Shown: piece by piece, positions 23,262 to 30,652 of the stretch
How the letters are laid out: every line of letters starts with the position of its first letter
Numbering within the stretch: the stretch's first letter is position 1
From: JAJISG01 sp964347345
GTDB lineage: Archaea > Thermoplasmatota > Thermoplasmata > RBG-16-68-12 > JAJISG01
Length of the DNA: 31,376 nucleotides
Assembly: GCA_964347345.1 (NCBI GenBank)
Contig: CAYFYB010000019.1
Location: forward strand, 1-31,376
Direction of reading: 5' to 3'
Notes under the pieces: model-generated
Told to the model about the DNA's origin: nothing
The model's database searches: none
Seen by the model: only the letters and a program-made list of their open reading frames with translations
Translations under genes and position numbers: made by a program

Positions 23262-23268
23262 GGGGGAG
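23262..23268 (+). promoter_or_regulatory. Shine-Dalgarno sequence of the giant repeat-protein gene
   Basis: GGGGGAG lies 8 nt before the TTG at 23277 and selects it as start. The frame is open further upstream but has no ATG or GTG there. Confidence 0.5.
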
Positions 23269-23276
23269 CCGACAAG

Positions 23277-26200
23277 TTGAGCGGCTATCTTAGGCATATT
23301 GAGCTATCTAAGCAACTGGAGGAGAGGGCAAAAGAGGCCTCTCGCAATAGGCAACTCGCCGAGGAGAGGCTGGGCGAGCTCCAGAGGCTCCTTGAGGCGG
23401 CCAAGAAGGCTGATTGTAAGGTCGGTGAGGCCGAGGACCTTCTCGCTCAGGCGAACAGCGCCGTGGCCGCCAAGGACTACAGGCTCGCTCTGGAGAAGAC
23501 CAAGGATGGGGAGGACAAGGCAAAGGCCGCTTTCCTCCAGAGGGTTGAGTCCATCCTGGACTCCGCGGAATCGATGCTCAGTCTCCTGAAGAGGACCGAT
23601 AGCGACACATCCGAGCACGAGGCCCTGATAAGAAGTGCCAGGGATGCGGTAGACAGGGGCAACTTCGAGAAGGCCGTGGAGACTGCCAAGAGAGGCTGGA
23701 CGAAGGGGGAGAAGATGCTCCACGAGTACCTCTCCAAGTCCTTCTCCTCCGTGCAGGCTCGGATATTGGCGGCAAAGTCCATTGACAAGGACACGACTAT
23801 GGCGGAGGACCTCCTCTCCAGCGCGCGATCCGCACTGGATGCCAGCGACTACCACGAGGCCCTGTCCCAGACGGAGGAGGCTCTAGAAGTCCTAGGTCGA
23901 GAGCTCGAATTCGAACTGGAGGAGGAGAGGAGAGCCGTAGCCCAGCTGATGGAAGCAGGGAAGGCCCTGGAAGCGGACGTGTCCAAGGCCCAGAGCTATC
24001 TCAGCAAGTCTGAGAAAGATCTGGAGAAGTCCGAATACGAGAAGGCTTTCAACTCCCTCAAGCAGGCCAGGGCAGAAGCGGAGAGACAGCTCAAGAAGGC
24101 CATCGAATCGGGGGAAGCCAGCCTCAAGGCGCCCATACAGGAGGCCAAGAAACTGGGCGCTGACATCGCCGCTGCCGAGAGCCTTGCCAAAGAAGCCATG
24201 AAGGCTGCCAAAGATGGTGATTATGGGGCGGCCTCACAGCTCATCAGGAAGGCCCTTCAAGAGCTGGTCGATGCCAAGTTCCAGAGCGTCCTTCACACCA
24301 TATCCCTCTCCAGACCGAAGTTCTTGAAGGCGCGGGAGATGGGGGCTGACGTTAAGGGCCCCGTGGGCATATTCAACAAGGCGAGAGAGGCGCTTCAGAG
24401 CGGCAACTTCAAAGACGCCCTGTACTACGCAGAGAAGGGCAATGAAGAGCTGGACAATCAAATTCAGGAGTTTAGCTCCGCACATCAGAAGATGGCTGAA
24501 CTGACGGAGGAGATCCGATCCTTTTCCGAGCAGGGCCTGAACCTCTCCGAGGCGGAAAGTCTATTAAAGGCAGCTGAGGAGGAGCTTTCGGGAGCCGACC
24601 TGAAGTCCTGGTCATCCCTCACCCAGAGGATTGAGAAGAGCCTAGAGAGCGCCAGGTCTGAGAGGGCCTCGGAGTTGCTGGAGGAGTCCCAGTTCCTCCT
24701 GACTTTGGCGGAGAAGACGGGCCTCTCCCTCTCCGAGGAGAGCGAGGGGTTGCATGAATGTTCCCAGGCCCTTAAGGCAGGAGAAGCGGGCAGGGCTCTG
24801 AGGGACGCCGATCAGCTGAAGTCGAGACTGGAGGAAGGCATATCCTCCCACCTCCGCAGCAAGCTCGAAAATGTGAAGGAGATCCTCCCGGAGGAGGAGC
24901 TTGGGGACACATCTGAGCTCATTCTCAAGGCCGAGACCGCCCTTGAGGTCAGGGACTATCAGACAGCAGCCAAGATGGTCGGAGAGGCTCACTCCAAGGC
25001 GGAGGGCAGGGCCGGCGAACTTGCTTCCACAGTCTTGGAAGGGCTTGCAGCGGCCCAGCAACTATCAGCGAATCACAGCATCGACGCCTACGGCCTCAGG
25101 GAGGCCCATCTTAGCGCCAAGAGGTCCTTCGACGACAACGACCCGACCCAAGTGTTTAACGAACTCAAGCGAGTGGAGGAGCAGCTCAGAGGCCTGTCCC
25201 AGGAAGCCTTTGAGAAGGTCAAGGCGAGGGTCATCGAGGTCAGAAACTCCGGAATTGGCATTGAAGGCTTGAAGGGGACCCTGAAGAAGGCGAAGGCCGC
25301 CATCGTGGCGGGGGACATTATCCCGGGCCTGATACATCTGCAGGAGTGTGACACGGAGGCGAAGGACAGCCTAGACCTCTATCAGAAGGTGCACGACACC
25401 ATGGCCTCCGCCGCTGTCCTGATTGCGGAGGGCAAGAAGAAGCAGGTGAACATGAGCAGGGCCATTGAACTCCTGCTCAAGGGTAAGACCGCCTTCGAGG
25501 CCGGGGACCTGAAACGAGCCCTTGAGTATGCTCAGGACTCCAGGGCGGAGGCGGAGAAGGAGATCAGCGTCCTCAACGTCACCGACCGGATCATGGAGGC
25601 CAAGGAAAGCCTAGAGCTGGCCCGGATGCTGGAGGTGGACGTCAGTGTCTGGTCCAACCTGATGCGAAGGGCTAAGCAGTCGTTGGATGCGAAGGACTTC
25701 AGGGAAGCCGTCGAACTCGCCATGGAGGTGGAGGAGCAGGCCAATGCGGGAATACGAAACAAGATCAACTCGAAGGTCGCCAGAGCAGAGGCCCTACTGG
25801 ACAAGATCCAGGTGCCGGCTAAGGAGATAGGCGATCAGCAGGCCTCCATCTCCAAGGCCAAGGAGTTCCTTGAAGATGGCAACATGAGGGAGGCCGCCGA
25901 GATCGCGAAGAAGTCCCTGGCGGAATGCGACGAACTTGTAAAGATATACGAGGGGACTTTGGAGGTGATGAGGCGAACCGAAACCTTTGTCTCGGACCTG
26001 CAGTCAATGAGCGTGAAGGTATCTGGTCCGGAGAAGCTCATCTCCAAGGCAAGTAAGGTTCTGGAGGATGGAAACCTCAAACACGCCAGGCAGCTGGGCG
26101 AGGAGGCCCTAGCTCAGCTGGAGAAACTGCGGGAGGAGAGCGTCGAGAGGACCATGAAGAGTTTCGAGGCGGTCGTAGCCAAGGCGAAGTCCGATGGCAT

Positions 26201-27752
26201 CAACACCTCCACTGCTGAGAAGTTCCTGCAGAGGGCCCGCTCTCTCCTGAAGGACGGGAGCTTCCAAGAGGCCCTCGCCGCTGCAATGCAGAGCGAGGCT
26301 GAAGTGGAGAAGATGGGACTTCAGAAGGAAATCGCAGAGAACGCTCTAGAGACTGCCAGGAAGAGGATCATGGGCCTTCCCAGCCCAGTAACCTATCTGA
26401 CGAAGCTCCTAGAGGAGTCGGAGGTAGCTTTCGAGAAGGGGGACTATGTGGCCTCCCTGGAGGCATCCATACAGGCTGGCGATGAATTCACCCGGCTCAG
26501 GGAGACCTGGGAGGACATGGAAAACTCCGAGGAGATCGCACTGGGCTACTACAGGACGGCCGAGAAGGTTGGGGTGGACGTTTCCAGGCTCGCCGTCATG
26601 CTGGAGGACGCGAAGGAGGCCACGGAGAGAGGCGACCTGGACGCCGCCAAGGAGGCCTTCGACGAACTGGGGACACAGGCGGCCGGACTGACGTCTTCCT
26701 ACCTAACGCAGTTGCACACTCAGGTGAGGAACGCCCAGGTCATGTGCAGTCTCCTCAACTGCGAGGTAGAGGACGTCGAGGAGAGGCTGTCCGAGGGGAG
26801 GAGCTATACCGACGAGAACAAATTCGAAAAAGCTTATGAGATTCTTTATCAGACCCAGGAGGAGGTCGTAGGGGCTCTTAGACAGAGAGTCGAGGAACTG
26901 ATAGCCAAGGCGGAGGAGGCCCTGGGTCACGCCGAAAAGCTTGGTGTGAATACAAAGAAAGCGAGGCAGATGGTTGAGGAAGCGAGGACGGCTCTTTCCG
27001 AAGGTCGATTCGAGAAGGCCGTACGCCTCAGTCAGGAGAGCACTGACATTCTGAAGAGCAAGGAAGACTTCAACAAGCGGTTCATGGAGGCAACCTATGA
27101 GGCGGAGTCCCTGATCAAGACCGCGAAGAAGTTTGGAATCGACGTGAAGAAGGCCGAGAAGTATTTGCAGCACGCCTTTGATCTGAAAGACACCGACCCT
27201 GACGGGGCCCTGCGAGAAGCCCGTGAAAGCCTGCGGATTGTGCAGAGTGCCCTGGAGGCCTTTTCCCCCAGTTTGGATCTTGGCCTAGACCTCGAGGTTG
27301 CAAGCAGGGGGACATGGAACGATGCGACCCTCATACTCAGGAACAGGGGGAGGGCCCTAGCTAAGGATGTAAGTTTGGAGGTCCTAGGCGACCTGGAGGT
27401 CCAGGACCTTCAGGTTCCGAACGCCATCAGGGCGAACAGCGAGACAGAGATTGAATTGCGGTTGATGTTCAACGCAACAGGCACGATACCAGTAATGATC
27501 AAGGCGAGGGCGAAGAGGGTCTTGGACGATCAGGAATACGAGTGGGAGAAGGTCTTCAATATCTCCGTTGATGGTGCGGCCTCACAGACGGAATCCCGAT
27601 CCATAGTTGCTGACTTCGATACCAGATGCTCCATCTGCCGCGGAGTCATTAAGAAGGGTTTCCCGGCCAAAAAGTGTGTGTGCAGTGCCCTACTCCACGA
27701 ACCCTGCGCCATGAGAAGTGGCAAATGTCCTATCTGCCAGCGGGGCGTGTGA
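23277..27752 (+). CDS. giant helical-repeat protein with beta domain and C-terminal RING-like zinc finger
   Basis: A 1491-residue protein with no recognised family. Residues about 40-1325 are almost purely helical and built from about 21 diverged repeats with a period near 62 residues. Each carries a turn like GDY, GNF or KDY (ends near 68, 130, 192, 254, 316, 378, 442, 505, 561, 623, 681, 745, 808, 870, 934, 996, 1057, 1121, 1183, 1245, 1309), preceded by an A-x-x-L-L-x-x-A-x-x-A-L helix and followed by an A-L-x-x-A helix, recalling TPR hairpins with an added long helix. Residues about 1335-1432 form a beta domain resembling CARDB/Ig-like modules (TLILRNRGRALAKDVSLEVL). The last 41 residues hold C1451, C1454, C1467, C1469, H1474, C1477, C1484 and C1487, a C4-H-C3 zinc finger. 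There is no signal peptide or membrane segment, so it is probably cytoplasmic. It follows smc-scpA-scpB; a role in chromosome organisation is inference. Confidence 0.85.
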   Translation: MSGYLRHIELSKQLEERAKEASRNRQLAEERLGELQRLLEAAKKADCKVGEAEDLLAQANSAVAAKDYRLALEKTKDGEDKAKAAFLQRVESILDSAESMLSLLKRTDSDTSEHEALIRSARDAVDRGNFEKAVETAKRGWTKGEKMLHEYLSKSFSSVQARILAAKSIDKDTTMAEDLLSSARSALDASDYHEALSQTEEALEVLGRELEFELEEERRAVAQLMEAGKALEADVSKAQSYLSKSEKDLEKSEYEKAFNSLKQARAEAERQLKKAIESGEASLKAPIQEAKKLGADIAAAESLAKEAMKAAKDGDYGAASQLIRKALQELVDAKFQSVLHTISLSRPKFLKAREMGADVKGPVGIFNKAREALQSGNFKDALYYAEKGNEELDNQIQEFSSAHQKMAELTEEIRSFSEQGLNLSEAESLLKAAEEELSGADLKSWSSLTQRIEKSLESARSERASELLEESQFLLTLAEKTGLSLSEESEGLHECSQALKAGEAGRALRDADQLKSRLEEGISSHLRSKLENVKEILPEEELGDTSELILKAETALEVRDYQTAAKMVGEAHSKAEGRAGELASTVLEGLAAAQQLSANHSIDAYGLREAHLSAKRSFDDNDPTQVFNELKRVEEQLRGLSQEAFEKVKARVIEVRNSGIGIEGLKGTLKKAKAAIVAGDIIPGLIHLQECDTEAKDSLDLYQKVHDTMASAAVLIAEGKKKQVNMSRAIELLLKGKTAFEAGDLKRALEYAQDSRAEAEKEISVLNVTDRIMEAKESLELARMLEVDVSVWSNLMRRAKQSLDAKDFREAVELAMEVEEQANAGIRNKINSKVARAEALLDKIQVPAKEIGDQQASISKAKEFLEDGNMREAAEIAKKSLAECDELVKIYEGTLEVMRRTETFVSDLQSMSVKVSGPEKLISKASKVLEDGNLKHARQLGEEALAQLEKLREESVERTMKSFEAVVAKAKSDGINTSTAEKFLQRARSLLKDGSFQEALAAAMQSEAEVEKMGLQKEIAENALETARKRIMGLPSPVTYLTKLLEESEVAFEKGDYVASLEASIQAGDEFTRLRETWEDMENSEEIALGYYRTAEKVGVDVSRLAVMLEDAKEATERGDLDAAKEAFDELGTQAAGLTSSYLTQLHTQVRNAQVMCSLLNCEVEDVEERLSEGRSYTDENKFEKAYEILYQTQEEVVGALRQRVEELIAKAEEALGHAEKLGVNTKKARQMVEEARTALSEGRFEKAVRLSQESTDILKSKEDFNKRFMEATYEAESLIKTAKKFGIDVKKAEKYLQHAFDLKDTDPDGALREARESLRIVQSALEAFSPSLDLGLDLEVASRGTWNDATLILRNRGRALAKDVSLEVLGDLEVQDLQVPNAIRANSETEIELRLMFNATGTIPVMIKARAKRVLDDQEYEWEKVFNISVDGAASQTESRSIVADFDTRCSICRGVIKKGFPAKKCVCSALLHEPCAMRSGKCPICQRGV

Positions 27753-27797
27753 GCGCTAGTTGCATAGGCTGGACCTCCGGGCGTTCGTTGTGTTACG

Positions 27798-27807
27798 CTT
27801 AAATTAG
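27798..27807 (+). promoter_or_regulatory. possible TATA-like box in the spacer after the giant gene
   Basis: GCTTAAATTA, about 100 nt upstream of the TTG at 27904, would give a leader of roughly 75-80 nt. The 151-bp spacer also has GAGCGCTAG-like sequence near both ends; nothing else is visible. Confidence 0.3.
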
Positions 27808-27903
27808 ACCAGTTCCTAGACGTTTTGAGGGGTAGGATTCTACAAAGGAGCTCCCATACGGAAGACGGCATTGAGGCGAGAGCGCTAGGTACGCTGCAAA
27901 TCT

Positions 27904-28326
27904 TTGTCAAAAAGAGGTTTCGTTCCCTCCTTGGAAGAGCTGGGACGTTCGCTTCTTGGAGGCCCGGTTCCCCCTGAGGAGCTAAGGGCAACCCTAGACG
28001 GGCGCAACGGTCTCTATGTCAGGCATGGCCTCGTATGCGTCAAGGACCAACGCGAGCTTTTTCAGAAATCCATCCAAAGGCGAAGGTCCAACACCCAGGT
28101 GGGTGAGCTGATAGGGCACTACTTCGTAGATACCATTGAAGATTCCATCAAGATCCTGAAGGAGGAGGCGGTCCTGTACGTGCTGGAGGCTCCCTTCTTC
28201 AACACCTACAGGCCCACCCAGCCCTTCTGGGAACATTCACCGGTTTTTCAGAACCTGGACCAGGAGAGCTACTCCGAACTCCTCCACAGGGAGGGAGACA
28301 TTGAGTTGTATAGGATCAAGGCGTGA
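27904..28326 (+). CDS. hypothetical protein, 140 residues
   Basis: No family is recognised. The first 70 residues (PSLEELGRSLLGGPVPPEELR, then NGLYVRHGLVCVKDQRELFQ and a basic KSIQRRRSN stretch) look like a winged-helix region similar in layout to those attached to some archaeal nucleotidyltransferases. The rest is mixed, with VLYVLEAPFFNTYRPTQPFW and a C-terminal acidic segment. The start TTG at 27904 is the first possible one after an in-frame stop at 27886. The C-terminus overlaps the convergent hutH gene by 11 bp. It may be a truncated member of a larger family. Coding potential is moderate. Confidence 0.55.
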   Translation: MSKRGFVPSLEELGRSLLGGPVPPEELRATLDGRNGLYVRHGLVCVKDQRELFQKSIQRRRSNTQVGELIGHYFVDTIEDSIKILKEEAVLYVLEAPFFNTYRPTQPFWEHSPVFQNLDQESYSELLHREGDIELYRIKA

Positions 28327-29869
28327 GGCCCAATGGACCGGTCACGGCCTCGACGGCGCGGACGACCTCCCCGCGAGTCAGTAGGTCCTTGATCTTCTCG
28401 ACATCCGGCGCTATTGGTCTGTCCTCCAACAGAGGATGGATATAGCGCCTGAGGTGCTCGTATGCAGCCAGCGCACCTCTTCCGGGCTTGAGGGGCTTCA
28501 GAAACTCTAGGCCTTGGGCAGCGCACAGGTATTCGATGGCCAGAATGTACCACACATTCCTCACGATCCGGAGGAGCTTCTCCCCCGCCGCCGGCCCCAT
28601 GCAAACGAAGTCTTCCTGATTAGCAGAGGTGGGAATGGAATCTGCCGAAGCTGGGTGAGCGAGTACCTTGTTCTCAGAGGCGAGGGCTGCGGCAGTGTAC
28701 TGGGCCAGCATGAGACCCGAGTTAAGGCCACCACCCTTCGTAAGGAAGGGGGGAAGCTCGCTCAGATGGCTATCCATGAGACGGGCAATCCTACGCTCTG
28801 AGAAGGCCCCGAGGGAGCAGAGGGCTATGGCCATGAAGTCAAGGATGAAGGCGAGGGGCTGACCGTGAAAGTTTCCACATGAGAGGGAATCCCCCTCTTC
28901 AGGAAAGAGAAGCGGGTTATCGGTCGATGAGTTAAGCTCTATGACCAGAGTGCGCTCCGCATGTACTAGGACGTCCAGGCAGGCGCCCAAAACCTGAGGC
29001 ATACAGCGGAGCGTGTAGGCATCCTGCACCTTCGGACATTCCTTGTGAGAAGGAATTATCTCGCTTCCTTGAAGAATCGTTACCAGGCTTCTCGCCGTCA
29101 CAATCTGGCCAGGATGGGGTCTTAAAGCCTGGATCCTGGGGTCGAAGGGTTGGGGCGATGCTTTCAGGGCCTCGAAGCTCATGGAACCAGCTATAAGGGC
29201 ATCCCTGAATAGCTGATAGGCGTCGTGTAGCGCCAGGCAGCCATACCCGGCCATCAAGGAGGTTCCGTTAATAAGAGCCAGTCCCTCCTTGGCAGAAAGT
29301 TCCATAGGTTGCAGACCGGCTCTTTCGAGGGCTTCCCTCCCAGGGAGCCTCTCCCCCTCGTAAGCCGCCTCCCCCTCACCTACCATGACCTGTGCGACAT
29401 GGGCGAGGGGGGCAAGATCGCCGCTGGCACCTACCGAACCCTTGGCAGGAACCACGGGATGGACCCGCCTGTTGAGCATCTGGCAGATGAGTTCAACTAT
29501 TGCAGGTCTGATTCCGGAGTGCCCTTTGGCCAGTCCGTTTGCCCGGATGACCATCAAGGCCCTGACGATGTCTTCTGGGAGGGGATCTCCCACGCCTGCC
29601 GAATGGCTCCGTACTATGTTCAGCTGCAGCCTCCGAAGGTCATCTTCCGGGATGCTAACGTTGGCCAGCTTGCCAATCCCCGTCTTGACACCGTAGGCAA
29701 CCCGGCCCTCCTTTCCTATCTTCTCCACCAGCGCCCGGGAACTCTCCATCCCCTCGGCAGCCTCGGAGGAGAGTTCGACATTCTCATAGCTCCTTGAGAC
29801 ACGGACAACGTCCTCGATGGTGAGATTAGCGCCGTCCAATACGATCATATAGACACCATCCTGGGCCAT
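28316..29869 (-). CDS. hutH: histidine ammonia-lyase
   Basis: Deaminates L-histidine to trans-urocanate with the MIO prosthetic group formed autocatalytically from Ala-Ser-Gly. The triad is A148-S149-G150 in GSVGASGDLAPLAH, with the catalytic tyrosine Y59 in VAYGVKTGIG. Other HAL-specific parts are NIVRSHSAGVGDPLP, QDAYTLRCMPQVLG, ELNSSTDNPL and SCGNFHGQPLAF. The 517 residues match the usual length of about 500-515. ATG 29869 is the longest start; the ATG at codon 8 (29848) matches the family's MIVLDG-type start and fits the TATA position better. No urocanase, imidazolonepropionase or formiminoglutamate genes are nearby, so any further histidine breakdown is encoded elsewhere. Confidence 0.93.
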   Translation of the reverse strand: MAQDGVYMIVLDGANLTIEDVVRVSRSYENVELSSEAAEGMESSRALVEKIGKEGRVAYGVKTGIGKLANVSIPEDDLRRLQLNIVRSHSAGVGDPLPEDIVRALMVIRANGLAKGHSGIRPAIVELICQMLNRRVHPVVPAKGSVGASGDLAPLAHVAQVMVGEGEAAYEGERLPGREALERAGLQPMELSAKEGLALINGTSLMAGYGCLALHDAYQLFRDALIAGSMSFEALKASPQPFDPRIQALRPHPGQIVTARSLVTILQGSEIIPSHKECPKVQDAYTLRCMPQVLGACLDVLVHAERTLVIELNSSTDNPLLFPEEGDSLSCGNFHGQPLAFILDFMAIALCSLGAFSERRIARLMDSHLSELPPFLTKGGGLNSGLMLAQYTAAALASENKVLAHPASADSIPTSANQEDFVCMGPAAGEKLLRIVRNVWYILAIEYLCAAQGLEFLKPLKPGRGALAAYEHLRRYIHPLLEDRPIAPDVEKIKDLLTRGEVVRAVEAVTGPLGLTP

Positions 29870-29878
29870 GACCTAGAA

Positions 29879-29890
29879 GCATAAAAAGGA
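29879..29890. promoter_or_regulatory. TATA-like element between hutH and the divergent ICMT-like gene
   Basis: GCATAAAAAGGA reads as a TATA-like box on the plus strand, and CTTTTTATG on the minus strand is AT-rich in the right area for hutH. It lies about 37 nt from the codon-8 ATG of hutH and about 80 nt from the ATG at 29965 of the other gene. A single element may serve both, or only one. Confidence 0.4.
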
Positions 29891-29964
29891 GGCCAGTGCG
29901 GATCCAGAATCAGACCCCTGAGTTACTGGGGGCACCACACGATCTTCCCGTTTTGGAAGAGGTG

Positions 29965-30504
29965 ATGCAGTTCAACCCCTCTGTTCAGAAACTGTTGACG
30001 AGCATTCTTTTGGTCGCCCTTGTACTGGTCCTCCCGAGCTTGTTAGGAATCCTTCTCGACCTAGTCCTCGGATTGCCTGCCCTGCATGTCGGCCAGAGCG
30101 CAATGCTGGGACTCGTCTTGATTCTCCTCGGTATATCCCTTGAGGCAGTGTCCATCCATGCCCTTTGGCATCTCGGAGGAGGCACGCCAAATCCTGGAAG
30201 CCCTACTCAACGGTTGGTCACTGGAGGGCCCTACCGCTACTCAAGGAATCCCCCATACGTTGCTAGAATCCTGATTCTTCTTGGGATATCCCTCTTTTTG
30301 GGCTCGGCCGGAGTTCTTCTCATGACAGTCTTCTTGATTGTCGGCATCCACTTCGTCCCATTACCGAGAGAGGAAAGACGTCTGGAAGAGCGGTACGACC
30401 GCCACTATCTAGAGTACACGTCCAACTTCCCACGCTGGCTCCTTCTGAATCTGAAATATCAGCGGCCTGAAAACGGGCACCGACCGAACGAGGAGAGAAG
30501 ATAA
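29965..30504 (+). CDS. isoprenylcysteine carboxyl methyltransferase (ICMT)-like membrane protein
   Basis: A 179-residue membrane protein of the ICMT/PEMT-like methyltransferase superfamily. Hydrophobic segments come first (LLTSILLVALVLVLPSLLG; MLGLVLILLGISLEAV). The cofactor-binding signature follows: VTGGPYRYSRNPPYVARIL, another membrane helix pair, then REERRLEERYDRHYLEYTS, which matches the E-E-x2-L-x2-x-F/Y-G/D-x2-Y motif. The methyl acceptor is unknown in such archaeal and bacterial homologues. ATG 29965 is chosen over GTG 29896 because GGAAGAGGT lies directly upstream as a Shine-Dalgarno sequence and the extra N-terminal residues do not look like a membrane lead-in. Confidence 0.8.
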   Translation: MQFNPSVQKLLTSILLVALVLVLPSLLGILLDLVLGLPALHVGQSAMLGLVLILLGISLEAVSIHALWHLGGGTPNPGSPTQRLVTGGPYRYSRNPPYVARILILLGISLFLGSAGVLLMTVFLIVGIHFVPLPREERRLEERYDRHYLEYTSNFPRWLLLNLKYQRPENGHRPNEERR

Positions 30505-30620
30505 GATGGGGCACCTCGTCGTAGATCTCGAGGGAATGGGATAGAACTCTGGGAAGTCCACGCCTCTGAGTTTTCACAGGGGAGCCATCGTTCGCCGCGA
30601 TCGCGCGCCTCTCGCAAAAG

Positions 30621-30628
30621 GTAAATTG
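30621..30628 (+). promoter_or_regulatory. TATA-like box of the RNase Z gene
   Basis: GTAAATTG centred 28 nt upstream of the ATG at 30653. It favours that ATG over the in-frame ATG at 30644. Nothing else is seen in the 148-bp spacer from 30505. Confidence 0.4.
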
Positions 30629-30652
30629 AGCACCTGCATTGGGATGCCATCC

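Noticed and set aside
23463..27230. DNA-level tandem repeat in the giant gene
   Set aside because: The repeat is visible only at protein level; the units share no obvious nucleotide repeat, so no satellite or CRISPR-like array is called.
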